Shown: positions 24,750-34,572 of the stretch, in pieces
Layout: each line of letters starts with the position of its first letter
Position numbering within the stretch: the stretch's first letter is position 1
Assembly (NCBI GenBank): GCA_020161835.1
Contig: JAIUNL010000007.1
Span: 62,001-126,000 of the forward strand
Length of the DNA stretch: 64,000 nucleotides
Reading direction: 5' to 3'
From: Bacteroidota bacterium
GTDB taxonomy: Bacteria; Bacteroidota; JABWAT01
The notes under the pieces: model-generated
Database searches by the model: none
The model's input: the letters and a program-made list of their open reading frames with translations, nothing else
What the model was told of the DNA's origin: nothing
Program-made: the position numbers and the translations under genes

Positions 24750-25781
24750 ATGAAACTTGGACCCCTTATCCGCAAACAGGAAATAAACGCTGATTTTTTT
24801 TACCGGATGCTGAAAACCCGGCTTAAAATTCCACTGGAAGATTTGAGTCAGGTTGATGCTTCAAAAAAATTGATAACTGAAAGAGAAGTGCATCGTCCAG
24901 GTCTTGCCCTCGCTGGTTTTACTGATCTTTTTACTTTTCACCGGGTTCAGATCCTGGGCAATACTGAATGCCGCTTTCTTAAATCAATGTCTCTGAAAGA
25001 TCAAAGTAAGGCATTCGAATTACTTCTGAATTATGATATTCCGTGCATCATCATGACAGATGCTGATAAAAATGATGTAAATCCGGAATTGGTTGAACTT
25101 TGTATGAAAAAAGGGATCCCCTTTTACTCAACAACCTACAACAGTTCAAAACTGATTTATCTGGTAACCGATTTTCTTGACGACCAGTTTTCACATCAGC
25201 AATCCATTCATGGCGTTCTGGTTGATGTGTACGGAATTGGAATTTTAATAACCGGCAGATCCGGAATCGGAAAAAGTGAAGTTGGTCTTGATCTGGTTGA
25301 AAGGGGACACCGTCTGGTCTCTGACGATGTAGTTCTGATTACCAAAAAAGGCGAAGAAATCCTGATCGGAAGCTCAAATAATCTGGTTGAACATTTTATG
25401 GAAATAAGGGGTGTTGGCATACTCGATATCCGGTCAATTTTCGGTGTAAGATCGATCAGATACCAGAAACGGGTTGAGATTGTTGTTGAACTTGAAGATT
25501 GGGATACCAATAAAGAATATACCAGACTGGGCCTTGATGGAGAATACACTGAAATTCTCAGTGTTAAAATTCCACTCATTTCACTTGCCGTTTATGCCGG
25601 GAAAAATGTTACTGTAATACTTGAAACTATTGCCCTGAATCATCTTCTAAAACATTATGGTTATGATTCTGCACAGGTTTTTGCAGAAAAACTTCAGGTT
25701 GCCATCGAGAATAAGTCAAAGGTAAAAGCTGGGAAAGAACCAGACCGGATAACACCCTATTTTGAGCATGATTTTGAATAA
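24750..25781 (+). CDS. hprK: HPr kinase/phosphorylase-like protein
   Basis: HprK/P phosphorylates and dephosphorylates the phosphocarrier HPr on Ser. The C-terminal kinase domain has the P-loop G169-RSGIG-K175-S176, the following SDDVV, and the K/P-loop signature segment ending LEDWDTNKEYTRLG. The N-terminal DRTGG-like domain occupies about residues 1-130. Total length 343 is normal. No HPr or other PTS gene is adjacent, as in many non-Firmicutes where HprK serves a regulatory PTS. The translation signal is odd because the only Shine-Dalgarno-like sequence is across the hairpin, 30 bp upstream. Confidence 0.93.
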   Translation: MKLGPLIRKQEINADFFYRMLKTRLKIPLEDLSQVDASKKLITEREVHRPGLALAGFTDLFTFHRVQILGNTECRFLKSMSLKDQSKAFELLLNYDIPCIIMTDADKNDVNPELVELCMKKGIPFYSTTYNSSKLIYLVTDFLDDQFSHQQSIHGVLVDVYGIGILITGRSGIGKSEVGLDLVERGHRLVSDDVVLITKKGEEILIGSSNNLVEHFMEIRGVGILDIRSIFGVRSIRYQKRVEIVVELEDWDTNKEYTRLGLDGEYTEILSVKIPLISLAVYAGKNVTVILETIALNHLLKHYGYDSAQVFAEKLQVAIENKSKVKAGKEPDRITPYFEHDFE

Positions 25782-25957
25782 TGTCAGTGTTACCTGTCAA
25801 AAGTGAAACTGACGGAATTTGCCGTGCATCACTTTTCCCGGTGAGAATTTATGGGTGTGATCGTGTTCACAATGCTGTAAATGCTTGTAAATAAATGACT
25901 ATTATATGGATATACCTGAGTTGAAACTGAAATTATCATAAGCAAACCTGTACTGGG

Positions 25958-25989
25958 GTTGTAAGATCACTCCTCCGGACGTAACTTGC
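25958..25989 (+). promoter_or_regulatory. Candidate promoter for the M23 peptidase gene
   Basis: GTTG (25958-25961), a 20-bp spacer, then TAACTTGC (25982-25989), about 60 bp before the start codon. The spacer is identical in length to the glgA, xer and DUF2795 promoters; the -7 box is TAnnTTG. The rest of 25782-26049 shows nothing I recognise. Confidence 0.45.
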
Positions 25990-26049
25990 AACCCATAAAT
26001 TCCCCTGCAACAAAACAGCCAATACTGAACAATTAAGAAAAAGGAAAAA

Positions 26050-27018
26050 ATGAAAGGAATAAAAAAATTTTCTATCGATCCGCACACACTTCGTGTAGTG
26101 GAAGATAAAAATACCCTTTCTCATTACCTTTTCTGGTTTGGTCTGATCATTTTCACTTCATCCATTCTCTCAACCGTAACCCTTTACTTTTTTGGCGAAG
26201 TGCTTGAAAGTCAATATTCAAAAACACTTAAAGTCGAAAATGAATCGTTGCGAATTCAGATCGGAAAATTTGCAGAGAAAATCGCCACTTTTAACCGGGT
26301 TGTTTCTACTCTGGCAAATAAGGATGAAGAACTTCGTGTATTGGTTGATCTGCCCGCAATTGACAGTGATACCCGGCAGGCGGGTGTTGGTGGTTCAGTC
26401 CCGGTCAAAGAGCTTTTTACCGGGAATTTTGATGTTGACAGAATGCTCAGTTCTACTCAGGTGGCCCTTGACCAGATTGACAGACAGCTAAAAATTCAGA
26501 AGGACTCCTACTCAGAAATTCTTCTGCAATATAAAGTCAATGAACAGTATTTTGTGAATTTTCCGGCAATTAAACCTGCCCAGGGTCGTTTAAGTTCAGG
26601 TTTCGGAAGCCGTATTCACCCTATCTATAAAATTCGCAGACCCCATCAGGGAATTGATATTTCGATTCCGAGGGGAACACCTATTTACGCAACAGGTGCC
26701 GGAACAGTTGAATTTTCAGGTGGTAACCCCAGAACCGGTTTTGGCCGGCTTGTCATTTTGAATCATGGGTTTTCGCTGAAAACCTATTATGCTCACCTTT
26801 CAAGTGTTACCGTTAAAAAAGGCCAGAAGATTAAACGGGGCGATATTATTGCCTATTCCGGAAACACTGGCGTTTCAACTGCTCCTCACCTTCATTATGA
26901 AGTTCATTATCGTGGTCGTCCTCAGGATCCGGCTATGTATTTTCTTGATGACCTTGATCCCGTCGAATATAACATTGCCATTCACTCCAGCGACAGAGAC
27001 CGGCCAACTCTCGATTAA
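26050..27018 (+). CDS. M23 (LytM-type) peptidase, membrane-anchored
   Basis: A predicted murein endopeptidase or regulator of amidases. It has one N-terminal membrane helix (about residues 27-50) after a basic cytoplasmic tail, a coiled-coil region (about 55-105), and the M23 domain from about 180. Zinc ligands are H199 and D203 in HQGIDI, and H282 of HLHYEV with H280 as the catalytic His, so the site is intact. It should act in the periplasm during envelope growth or division. Neighbours do not narrow the role. Confidence 0.9.
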   Translation: MKGIKKFSIDPHTLRVVEDKNTLSHYLFWFGLIIFTSSILSTVTLYFFGEVLESQYSKTLKVENESLRIQIGKFAEKIATFNRVVSTLANKDEELRVLVDLPAIDSDTRQAGVGGSVPVKELFTGNFDVDRMLSSTQVALDQIDRQLKIQKDSYSEILLQYKVNEQYFVNFPAIKPAQGRLSSGFGSRIHPIYKIRRPHQGIDISIPRGTPIYATGAGTVEFSGGNPRTGFGRLVILNHGFSLKTYYAHLSSVTVKKGQKIKRGDIIAYSGNTGVSTAPHLHYEVHYRGRPQDPAMYFLDDLDPVEYNIAIHSSDRDRPTLD

Positions 27019-27046
27019 AGAAAATTCCAAAGCTTGGATTTATTTC

Positions 27047-27078
27047 ATTGCTTTTTCGTTTTCAGAGTCGTAGATTTG
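27047..27078 (+). promoter_or_regulatory. Promoter of the DUF2795 gene
   Basis: ATTG (27047-27050), a 20-bp spacer, then TAGATTTG (27071-27078). The -7 box and the spacing match the Bacteroidota consensus well. The start codon is at 27132. Confidence 0.65.
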
Positions 27079-27131
27079 CGCCAAAAATTAATGGCCCCAA
27101 ATCTGTCTATTTTTAGCAAAACGAGGTTGAT

Positions 27132-27356
27132 ATGTACTGGACGATGGAACTTGCCAATTATCTGAATGATGCCCCATGGCCGTGCACAAAGGCTGAATTG
27201 ATTGATTTTGCCTATCGCACCGGAACCCCTTTTGAAGTAATTGAAAATCTTCAGGCTCTTGAAGATGATGAAGAAGTTTATGAAGGTATGGAGGAAATCT
27301 GGCCAGATTTTCCTTCAAGCAGTGAGTTTTATTATTCTGATGAAGACGAGTATTAA
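27132..27356 (+). CDS. Small DUF2795 protein
   Basis: A 74-residue acidic protein. LANYLNDAPWPCTKAELIDF, followed by A, a Gly-Thr-Pro and EVIENLQAL, matches the DUF2795 pattern (WPATKxELIxxA, GxPxxVIENLQxL). The C-terminal third is very acidic. The function of the family is unknown. It has its own promoter and lies just before the BamA-like gene. Confidence 0.85.
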   Translation: MYWTMELANYLNDAPWPCTKAELIDFAYRTGTPFEVIENLQALEDDEEVYEGMEEIWPDFPSSSEFYYSDEDEY

Positions 27357-27413
27357 ATTCTTACCCTGAATTCAAAACAGGAGAGTTTTGGGTTCTCCAA
27401 CCTCCTGAGGTTC

Positions 27414-29681
27414 TTGCCGGATCTGTGTTCTAAGTGGTGGATATACACCTTCCGGTTCATTTCAGCCTTTACTTTGGTTTTGACATCAGGTACTGTCTTT
27501 TCACAGCAGATACCTGAACCGGAACCCGGAGATATGGTTTTTATAAACAGGGTATATTTTGAAGGACTATCTTTCTTTGATGAAGGTGATCTTGATGAAG
27601 AAATCCAAACCCGACAAAACTCCTGGTTTATCTCAAAATCAATAAAACCCAGTTTGTTCTGGTACCGTGTTTTTGACGCCGTTCTTCCTGATAGCAAAAT
27701 CAGTTTTCTTGCCTACCTTAAAAACTACCTGAAAACGAATCTGGGTGAACCTCCTGCCTACTATTATGAACCTGCCCTGGCTGATGATATTGCTTATCTT
27801 GAAACCTACTATAAATATTTTGGTTATTTCAGGGTACAGGTTGATACACTCACAAAATCAACAAAAGCGGGGAAAGAAATTACATTTATTTTTCAGGAGA
27901 ACACCCGCGCCAGAATAAAGTCTATTGTTTACGAGTTTGGAACAGAAGAAATTCCTGAACTGCAAAATGCCATTTCCAAAAATAAAATCATCGCAGAAAA
28001 TCAGGGTTATTCCGTTTTTGACATCCGTGATGAACGTGATCGCATTTTGACTTCAATTCTTAATCTTGGGTATTCCTTTACAACCGCAGATTCAATAAGT
28101 GTCATTGCAGACACAACCGGTTTCCCGGATGTTTCTCTTAAATACATCATTGGTCCAAGCCTGCAGACTATAACGAACTCCCAGAGTATGTACATTTATA
28201 CCAATAAAACCGGTGTTGATACGCTTATCGCTGATACTTTGAAAACAACCGGATTTCAGGTTTTCTCAACTGAAATGAATGAACTGGATCCTGAAATTCT
28301 GATTCGCCACGTTGAATTGACAAAAGGAAAAATCTATTCGCCGTTTCTCAGAACCAGTTCAATCAGGAATTTAACAGATCTTGGTGTTTTCAGTTCAGTT
28401 AATATGTCAATTGATTCTGTCGTTTTTCAGCCTGAAAATAATCGTTACCAGGTTTTCCCCAATTACCAGTTACGAATGTCGCCAAAACATGAACTTAGAC
28501 CTGAAATAAGGGTTGACAGTAAAAGTGACGGTTCATTTGGAGCCGGTCTGATTTATTCAAACAAAAATATCTTTCATACAGCCGAGAATTTAAGAATAAG
28601 TATTGGTGGTTCAGTTCAGCTTCCTGCAAAATGGACGGGCTCAAGTACCCAGTACAGTGAGTGGAATGTAAATGGCGGGATCGACCTGAACTTTCCTTAT
28701 TTCTTTGGTACCCGTAACCGATCACAAATCGGAATAAAAGGACAGCAGGCTTCAAAGGTTGATAATAACGAGCAGTATGACCTGACAATTCTAAGCACAG
28801 GTCTTAGAATTCAGTGGAAGCATGCAACTTATACACGAAGTTTTATTGATCTCATTGAATTAAACTGGGTTAAAGCAGATAAAGCCTATTTTGATAAACA
28901 GGGATCAAAATTTATTCAGGCTCCCTATCTCAACAGTGTGTTCAGATGGACCGTTCAGCGTACCAATACTGATTTAGTTGAAAAGAACTATGGTGGTATT
29001 CAGGAGTTTACCTTTGAGGAATCAGGTTCAATTCCAAAAATATTATCACTTAATGTTGACAAATCTTCTGAAAAACGATCTTCAAACGATAAAACGGGCA
29101 GATTGTTTGGTCTTGATTTTTACCAGTATTCCAAGTTTTATTTTGATCACCGGCAATACATACCTGCCGGAAAACGGGAAACTGTTGCGATAAAATTGTT
29201 TGCAGGGTATATTTTTCCCTATGGTGTTTCAACTGAAACGCCAACTCTTAACCGGTTTTTTGGTGGGGGAATTACCAGTTTAAGAGCCTGGGGACCAGCA
29301 ACTCTTGGTCCTGGCAGTGTTGTGCCAGATAAGGTTTCCGGTTATTATGATATTAAACTTGAAGGTTCTGTTGAATACAGAAAAAAGTGGAATGAAGACT
29401 GGGGATATGCTCTTTTTGTGGATTTTGGAAATTTATGGAACAGAGCCGGCAGCCAGGGCGCCTTTAATATGAATTTCTGGAAAGAGATTGCAGCAGATTA
29501 TGGTGTTGGGCTACGTTATTTCCTTCCAATAGGGCCAGCACGGGTAGATTTTGCATGGAAGGCTTATGATCCTGCCAAAGAAGCCGGGAAGCGTTGGATA
29601 CCCAATTCCTATCGTTTAAATGACTTCAGCGGTTTTATGAAACAGATGTCATTTTATATTGGAATAGGTCATTCATTCTGA
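27414..29681 (+). CDS. BamA/TamA (Omp85) family outer-membrane protein
   Basis: A signal peptide ending VFS-QQ is followed by POTRA-like repeats in about residues 40-330 and a C-terminal 16-strand-type barrel. Barrel hallmarks are FFGGGITSLRAWGP, the Omp85 lid-loop motif (cf. GGxxSLRG/RGW), ALFVDFGNLWNR, and GVGLRYFLPIGPARVDFAW near the end, finishing with aromatic HSF. The protein should insert other outer-membrane proteins or translocate a partner. It is shorter than a five-POTRA BamA, so TamA-like or a paralogue is plausible. No ATG precedes the signal peptide; TTG 27414 is the best start, but its ribosome site is weak. Confidence 0.85.
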   Translation: MPDLCSKWWIYTFRFISAFTLVLTSGTVFSQQIPEPEPGDMVFINRVYFEGLSFFDEGDLDEEIQTRQNSWFISKSIKPSLFWYRVFDAVLPDSKISFLAYLKNYLKTNLGEPPAYYYEPALADDIAYLETYYKYFGYFRVQVDTLTKSTKAGKEITFIFQENTRARIKSIVYEFGTEEIPELQNAISKNKIIAENQGYSVFDIRDERDRILTSILNLGYSFTTADSISVIADTTGFPDVSLKYIIGPSLQTITNSQSMYIYTNKTGVDTLIADTLKTTGFQVFSTEMNELDPEILIRHVELTKGKIYSPFLRTSSIRNLTDLGVFSSVNMSIDSVVFQPENNRYQVFPNYQLRMSPKHELRPEIRVDSKSDGSFGAGLIYSNKNIFHTAENLRISIGGSVQLPAKWTGSSTQYSEWNVNGGIDLNFPYFFGTRNRSQIGIKGQQASKVDNNEQYDLTILSTGLRIQWKHATYTRSFIDLIELNWVKADKAYFDKQGSKFIQAPYLNSVFRWTVQRTNTDLVEKNYGGIQEFTFEESGSIPKILSLNVDKSSEKRSSNDKTGRLFGLDFYQYSKFYFDHRQYIPAGKRETVAIKLFAGYIFPYGVSTETPTLNRFFGGGITSLRAWGPATLGPGSVVPDKVSGYYDIKLEGSVEYRKKWNEDWGYALFVDFGNLWNRAGSQGAFNMNFWKEIAADYGVGLRYFLPIGPARVDFAWKAYDPAKEAGKRWIPNSYRLNDFSGFMKQMSFYIGIGHSF

Positions 29682-29683
29682 GT

Positions 29684-30658
29684 TTATTTTGTTCTGTTTA
29701 CGACAAAATCTACTACATCCAGAAAAGACTCTCTGTAAATACTTTCCGGGAACATCCTGATTCTTTCTTTAGCCCGTTCTGCGTAGTCAAATGCAACTTT
29801 CGTGGCATATTCTACACCTTGTTTTTCTTTGATAAAATCAACAATGGCTTCAAATTCGGCAGCCTTCCGGCCTTTCTCAATCAGTCTTTTTATGCTTCTG
29901 ACTTCTTTTTCAGAACTTTGCTTCAGGGCATAAATGAGGGGGAGGGTAAGTTTTTTCTCTTTAATATCAAGTCCGATTGGCTTCCCGATATCATCATCGT
30001 TTGAAATATAATCGAAAAGATCATCTCTGATCTGAAAAGCAATTCCTAAAAACTGGCCAAGCTCTCTGAGAGATTGCAGAACTGCTGCATCGGTTGTGTT
30101 GCTCAAACCGCCAATTTCACAGCCAGATGAAATTAAACTGGCTGTTTTGCCCTGAATGATACGAAAGTAAACGTCTTCAGTGGTATTTAAGAGCCGGCTT
30201 TTTTCAATCTGAATGAGTTCGCCCTCACTCATTTCTTTAACGGCACGGCTTAGAATCGTGAGTTGTGCAAAATCCTGATTATCAAGCGCAAGAAGTAAAC
30301 CACGTGAAAGTAGATAATCACCAATCAGAACAGCAATTTTATTCTTCCAGAGGGCATTTATGCTGGGCAGACTTCTGCGCATATCGGCATCATCAACAAC
30401 ATCATCATGAACAAGTGTTGCTGTGTGCAATAATTCGACAAGAATGGCACCTCTGAAGGTTCGTTCATTAACATCACCGGTAAGATGGGCACTCAATAAA
30501 ACCAGGGCTGGCCTGATCTGTTTCCCTTTTTGCTTTAGGATATAATCCAGGATTTTATCAAGAAGGGGAGTATCGGTTTTCAGATAATCAGCAAATTTTT
30601 CCTGAAATATCTTAAAATCCGGCTCAAGTGGTTTTAATATGGTACTGATTGATTTCAA
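29684..30658 (-). CDS. ispB: Long-chain polyprenyl diphosphate synthase
   Basis: A trans-prenyltransferase making the quinone side chain from isopentenyl and allylic diphosphates. The first Asp-rich motif is D85-DVV-D89 in TLVHDDVVDDADMRR, and the second is DDLFD in QIRDDLFDY. The residue five before the first motif is Ala80, which in this family permits long products. At 324 residues it is typical for octa- or nonaprenyl enzymes. It overlaps tatC by 4 bp (ATGA) and is last in glyA-tatC-ispB. Its 3' end converges with the Omp85 gene two bases away. Confidence 0.92.
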   Translation of the reverse strand: MKSISTILKPLEPDFKIFQEKFADYLKTDTPLLDKILDYILKQKGKQIRPALVLLSAHLTGDVNERTFRGAILVELLHTATLVHDDVVDDADMRRSLPSINALWKNKIAVLIGDYLLSRGLLLALDNQDFAQLTILSRAVKEMSEGELIQIEKSRLLNTTEDVYFRIIQGKTASLISSGCEIGGLSNTTDAAVLQSLRELGQFLGIAFQIRDDLFDYISNDDDIGKPIGLDIKEKKLTLPLIYALKQSSEKEVRSIKRLIEKGRKAAEFEAIVDFIKEKQGVEYATKVAFDYAERAKERIRMFPESIYRESFLDVVDFVVNRTK

Positions 30659-31422
30659 ACAGCTCTCGCAGCTTCTTTCTTCAATTTATTTTTAAGTACG
30701 ATACCAGAAACATAGATTGACAGTTCATACAATAAAATCATTGGAATACCGAGCATAACCTGTGAAATAACATCTGGCGGGGTAATAATACCGGCAATTA
30801 TTACAACAATAAAGTAGGCATACCGTCTGTAGTGACGCATAAACGGTGGGGTAAGTACACCAATTTTACTTAAAAAATATGAAATCATGGGTAGTTCAAA
30901 TATGATTCCTCCTGCCAGAAGAATTTGAATTATAAAACTAAGGTACTCATCTGCTGCCAGATTGTTTTCGATCATGGGGGATCCAAAACCAATAAAAAAG
31001 GCAACAGAATAGGGAATAACTATGAAATAACTGAAAGAAACACCAAGCAGAAAGAAAAAGGAAGAAAATATCACAATAAAGCGGATGTATTTTATTTCTT
31101 TAGTATGCAGAGCCGGTTGGATAAAATTCCAGATCTGGTATAAAACCCAAGGAATTCCCAAAATTAATCCAGAAAATAAGGCAACCTGTAAATACAATAC
31201 GACCTGACCATAAGGTTTGAGATTTTGAAGATGAACAGGTGGGTCAAATTGTTTGAGAGGACTCAGCAGAATGTCATCAAAAATGAAATCAATAAAGTAT
31301 GCTGCAAAGGCAGTTGTAACTACCAGACCCATTGCAGTTTTAACAAGCGTCCACCGTAAGTCCTCAAGGTGACTTAAAAACCCGCCGACGCCTGTTTTTT
31401 CATTTTCTTTTGATGCTGACAT
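30655..31422 (-). CDS. tatC: TatC, twin-arginine translocase subunit
   Basis: The six-helix inner-membrane receptor of the Tat pathway. The N-terminal HLEDLRWTLVK matches the conserved HLxELRxRL box, with the Glu recognised in Tat signal binding appearing as E in this segment. FYQIWNFIQPAL corresponds to the conserved first-loop motif, and the ordered helices finish with a Lys-rich cytoplasmic tail. The 255-residue length is normal. tatA/B genes are not in the window. It lies 14 bp after glyA. Confidence 0.93.
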   Translation of the reverse strand: MSASKENEKTGVGGFLSHLEDLRWTLVKTAMGLVVTTAFAAYFIDFIFDDILLSPLKQFDPPVHLQNLKPYGQVVLYLQVALFSGLILGIPWVLYQIWNFIQPALHTKEIKYIRFIVIFSSFFFLLGVSFSYFIVIPYSVAFFIGFGSPMIENNLAADEYLSFIIQILLAGGIIFELPMISYFLSKIGVLTPPFMRHYRRYAYFIVVIIAGIITPPDVISQVMLGIPMILLYELSIYVSGIVLKNKLKKEAARAV

Positions 31423-31436
31423 GAGGTGATTTCAGA

Positions 31437-32735
31437 TCAAACAACTGGGAAGATTGTAAAAGTTGTACTGAGTTCTTTTACTTCCTGTTTAATAATTGCA
31501 AGTTTATCTTCATTTTGCCAGTTAATAATTGCCCTGTCTATCCAGCCTGCAATCAGTTTCATTTCGTTTTCTTTGAACCCACGGCTGGTAACAGCAGGGG
31601 TTCCTATTCTGATTCCTGATGTCACAAAAGGTGACTGAGAGTCGAAAGGAACCATGTTTTTATTAACTGTTATCCCTGCTTTACCCAGTGCAAGTTCTGC
31701 TTCTTTTCCTGTAATTGATTTATTTCTGAGATCAATCAGCATGAGGTGGTTATCTGTTCCGCCTGAAATCAGGTTGTAATCTTTTGCTGTCAATTCGGAA
31801 GCAAGTTGTTTGGCATTGGCAAGTATTTGATCTGTATATGTACTGAATGAGGGTGATAGTGCTTCACGGAATGCTACTGCTTTAGCTGCAATGACATGCA
31901 TCAGCGGACCACCCTGGATACCGGGCATTACTTTTGAGTCCAGAATCTCACTCATCATTTTTAAACGTCCGCTTTTGGGCATGGTCAGGCCGAACGGATT
32001 TTCAAAATCTTTTCCCATCATAATAATTCCGCCACGAGGACCTCGTAACGTTTTATGCGTTGTTGAGGTTACAATATGGCAATGAGGGAGAGGGTTGTTT
32101 AGTTTGCCTTTCGCAATCAGACCAGCCGGGTGAGCAATATCAGCCCAGAGAAAGGCATTTACTTTATCAGCAATTGCTCTGAATGCAGCATAATCGTAGT
32201 CACGGGTGTAGGCACTTGCACCCACAACGATCATTTTGGGTTTATGTTGCAAAGCTAGTTCTTCGACTGAAGCCATGTTGATCCGGCCAGTAACCTGATC
32301 AACTCCGTACGAAACAATATTATAAAGCTGACCAGAAAAATTTACAGGTGAACCGTGTGTTAAGTGACCACCGTGATTCAGGTCAAGACCAAGAACCGTA
32401 TCACCTGGTTTAAGTAAAGTGAAATAAACAGCCATGTTTGCCTGACTGCCTGAATGGGGTTGAACGTTAACATATTCAGCACCAAAAAGAGTTTTAAGCC
32501 GCTCACGAGCAAGATCTTCTGCAACATCTACCCATTCGCAACCGCCATAATAACGCTTTCCCGGATATCCTTCTGCATACTTATTGGTCAGAACACTTCC
32601 GGCCACTTCCAGAACAGTTTTTGAAACGTAATTTTCACTGGCGATCAGTTCAATTTTTTCAGTCTGGCGTTTGGTTTCATTTTCAATCGCATGAAAAAGT
32701 TCAGGATCCTGTACTTTTAAAAGAGGCAATTCCAT
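31437..32735 (-). CDS. glyA: Serine hydroxymethyltransferase
   Basis: A PLP enzyme interconverting serine and glycine with tetrahydrofolate, the main source of one-carbon units. The PLP Lys is K228 in [14 protein letters not shown]. The N-terminal segment [10 protein letters not shown] and [12 protein letters not shown] (substrate-binding) are intact, as is GSQANMAVY. The 432-residue length is standard. It heads glyA-tatC-ispB. A TAATTTCT box upstream is only a loose match to the local promoter form. Confidence 0.97.
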   Translation of the reverse strand: MELPLLKVQDPELFHAIENETKRQTEKIELIASENYVSKTVLEVAGSVLTNKYAEGYPGKRYYGGCEWVDVAEDLARERLKTLFGAEYVNVQPHSGSQANMAVYFTLLKPGDTVLGLDLNHGGHLTHGSPVNFSGQLYNIVSYGVDQVTGRINMASVEELALQHKPKMIVVGASAYTRDYDYAAFRAIADKVNAFLWADIAHPAGLIAKGKLNNPLPHCHIVTSTTHKTLRGPRGGIIMMGKDFENPFGLTMPKSGRLKMMSEILDSKVMPGIQGGPLMHVIAAKAVAFREALSPSFSTYTDQILANAKQLASELTAKDYNLISGGTDNHLMLIDLRNKSITGKEAELALGKAGITVNKNMVPFDSQSPFVTSGIRIGTPAVTSRGFKENEMKLIAGWIDRAIINWQNEDKLAIIKQEVKELSTTFTIFPVV

Positions 32736-32760
32736 GGCAATAATCCTTAGGTTAGAAATT

Positions 32761-32787
32761 AAAAAGCCACCGTAACAGTGGCTTTTT
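32761..32787 (-). terminator. Intrinsic terminator after rpiB
   Basis: AAAAAGCCAC (32761-32770) pairs with GTGGCTTTTT (32778-32787) around a 7-base loop. Read on the minus strand it ends GTGGCTTTTTAATTT, so it closes the glgA-to-rpiB operon. The stem is symmetrical and could also act on the plus strand. Confidence 0.88.
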
Positions 32788-32817
32788 CAACAGAAAATTT
32801 AAAAGCAGTTCGCAAGT

Positions 32818-33261
32818 TTAGGAATTCGGCAGGTCAGATTCAATTTTTTGTACTCTCCGCTCATGCCGGCCACCTTCGAAAGCGGTGTCAATCCAGGTAT
32901 GTAAAACAGATTTGGCCTGATTTTCTGACAGAAACCGGGCAGGAAGAACCAAAACGTTTGAATTATTATGAAGTCTGGAAAGTTTTGCAAGTTCTTCATT
33001 CCATACAAGCGCTGCACGTATTCCTTTAAATCTGTTTGCAGCGATACTCATTCCAATCCCACTTCCGCAAAGAAGAATCCCTCTTGAATCTTTTTCTGAG
33101 AGAATTTTAGCTGAAAGAGATTGGGCATAATCAGAATAGTCAGTGCTTTCTTCTGACCAGGTTCCCAGATCTTCGGCGGTTAAATTACAATGAAGAAGCT
33201 CCTCTAAAAGGAGCTTCTTCATTTGAAATCCTGCATGATCAGAGGCAATAAAATATTTCAT
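32818..33261 (-). CDS. rpiB: Ribose-5-phosphate isomerase B
   Basis: It interconverts ribose 5-phosphate and ribulose 5-phosphate in the pentose phosphate pathway. SDHAG near residues 7-11 and GILLCGSGIGMSIAANR with the catalytic Cys are intact, and HNNSNVLVLPAR carries the phosphate-binding residues. The 147-residue length is typical. It is coupled to the TPR gene by a one-base TGATG overlap and is last in its operon. Confidence 0.95.
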   Translation of the reverse strand: MKYFIASDHAGFQMKKLLLEELLHCNLTAEDLGTWSEESTDYSDYAQSLSAKILSEKDSRGILLCGSGIGMSIAANRFKGIRAALVWNEELAKLSRLHNNSNVLVLPARFLSENQAKSVLHTWIDTAFEGGRHERRVQKIESDLPNS

Positions 33262-34556
33262 CAGAAGCTTGGAACCGTTACAGTTTCACCAATCCAACTG
33301 TAGCATGAACCTGAAATTTTCACTTTGTCGCCTGGCTTGAGCTTTTCAAAAAAATATTCCGCCCTTGTTGGAAGAAGATTATTGTTATTAATTGCATTTA
33401 TTCTTTGGTTAGCCTCACCTGTAACTGTTGGATCTACAGCTTTAGCACGTTGATAGGCATCAATAACCGCAAGGTAAACAACTTTATCAGGGAACTTGAT
33501 GTTTGCCCAGCCACCTTTTTGAGAAACACAAGAAGAAACAGATGCTTCGTAAGCCTGACCGATCACAATATGGGCACGACCAAGATTTTTATCAGCACGG
33601 AGCGCCTTATTTGCCCATTCACGTGCAGACTGCCCTTTATCGAGGTTGATATAACATTGTGCAATGTTTAAATAATCTTCTTTGGTCTCTTCAAGTTTTA
33701 ACGCTTTCTGATACATTTCAATTGCATCAGAATATTTCCCCAGGTTGTAATAAACCAGCCCGGCAGAGCGATAAGTAGACGCCGTTTGTTCAAGTTTTAT
33801 AACTTCCAGGATTTCAACAAGCGCTTTGTCATCTTCTTTTAACTGATTCAGATAAATCTTAAAGTTCTGCATCCGCAATTTTAGTTTCTTTGCAGGATCA
33901 GTCTCGATTGCCAGCGTTTTATTATTTACTTCAATGATTTGCTCAGGTGAAGCAATTCCGTTGAGTTCATTCACGATAGCAGCAGAAGCTTCAACCAGAC
34001 TATTTGCATCAAAAAAGTCTTTTGAAGCAGAGTAAAGATCTATTGCATCACCAATTTGTTCTTTTTTAGCAAGGAGTTGACCACAACGAATGATGAAGCG
34101 GTAATCAATATCCTGAAATCCCATTTTGATAGCAGCCTGGTAATTTGCAATTGCACTATCCGGATTGTTTCCATAAGATTCAAAATTGTACCCTTTTAAC
34201 ACGAGAAAGGATTTTGCCTTATCCGGTGTGTAGGTTATTCCCAGATTTAAAATCTGCATGGAACTGTCAAAATAGGCTGCTTTAATTTCAGGACTTAATG
34301 TAGAATCCTGGGAGACATTAAAAAAGGATTCATTCAATTTGCTCCAAAGTGTCTTTTTCGCATCCGGAGCATTTTTTACAAGCCACATACCATATTTAAG
34401 GGACGAAATGTAGTCTTTGTTTTTATGGTATTCAAAGAAAAGACTCCAGTTTCTGTTGATAAGATTGACGTTGGGTCCCTGAGCTTCTGTCGTTTGGGCA
34501 AAAGTGGAAGAAAGTGCCAACAGTCCTGAAATCAGGGTTAATGTAAGCCGTTTCAT
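33261..34556 (-). CDS. Secreted TPR protein
   Basis: A signal peptide (MKRLTLTLISGLLALSSTFAQ, cleavage after TFA) precedes about 400 residues of TPR-like helices. The clearest repeats are AGLVYYNLGKYSDAIEMYQKA, then LNIAQCYINLDKGQSAREWA and AHIVIGQAYEAS. The C-terminus ends in a small domain with two Cys-like polar turns (ISGSCYSWIGETVTV). It is probably periplasmic or outer-membrane associated and may work with the barrel protein encoded 16 bp upstream in the same operon. Confidence 0.82.
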   Translation of the reverse strand: MKRLTLTLISGLLALSSTFAQTTEAQGPNVNLINRNWSLFFEYHKNKDYISSLKYGMWLVKNAPDAKKTLWSKLNESFFNVSQDSTLSPEIKAAYFDSSMQILNLGITYTPDKAKSFLVLKGYNFESYGNNPDSAIANYQAAIKMGFQDIDYRFIIRCGQLLAKKEQIGDAIDLYSASKDFFDANSLVEASAAIVNELNGIASPEQIIEVNNKTLAIETDPAKKLKLRMQNFKIYLNQLKEDDKALVEILEVIKLEQTASTYRSAGLVYYNLGKYSDAIEMYQKALKLEETKEDYLNIAQCYINLDKGQSAREWANKALRADKNLGRAHIVIGQAYEASVSSCVSQKGGWANIKFPDKVVYLAVIDAYQRAKAVDPTVTGEANQRINAINNNNLLPTRAEYFFEKLKPGDKVKISGSCYSWIGETVTVPSF

Positions 34557-34572
34557 GATTAAATCCTTTATA

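Noticed and set aside
25781..25894. 37-codon frame overlapping the hprK stop (TAATG), with GICRASLF loosely like the HPr active-site region
   Set aside because: It is too short for HPr, lacks the phosphorylated His, and has no further HPr-like sequence in other frames.
27353..27697. Minus-strand open frame over the Omp85 gene start
   Set aside because: It is antisense to the signal peptide and POTRA region and has no recognisable features.
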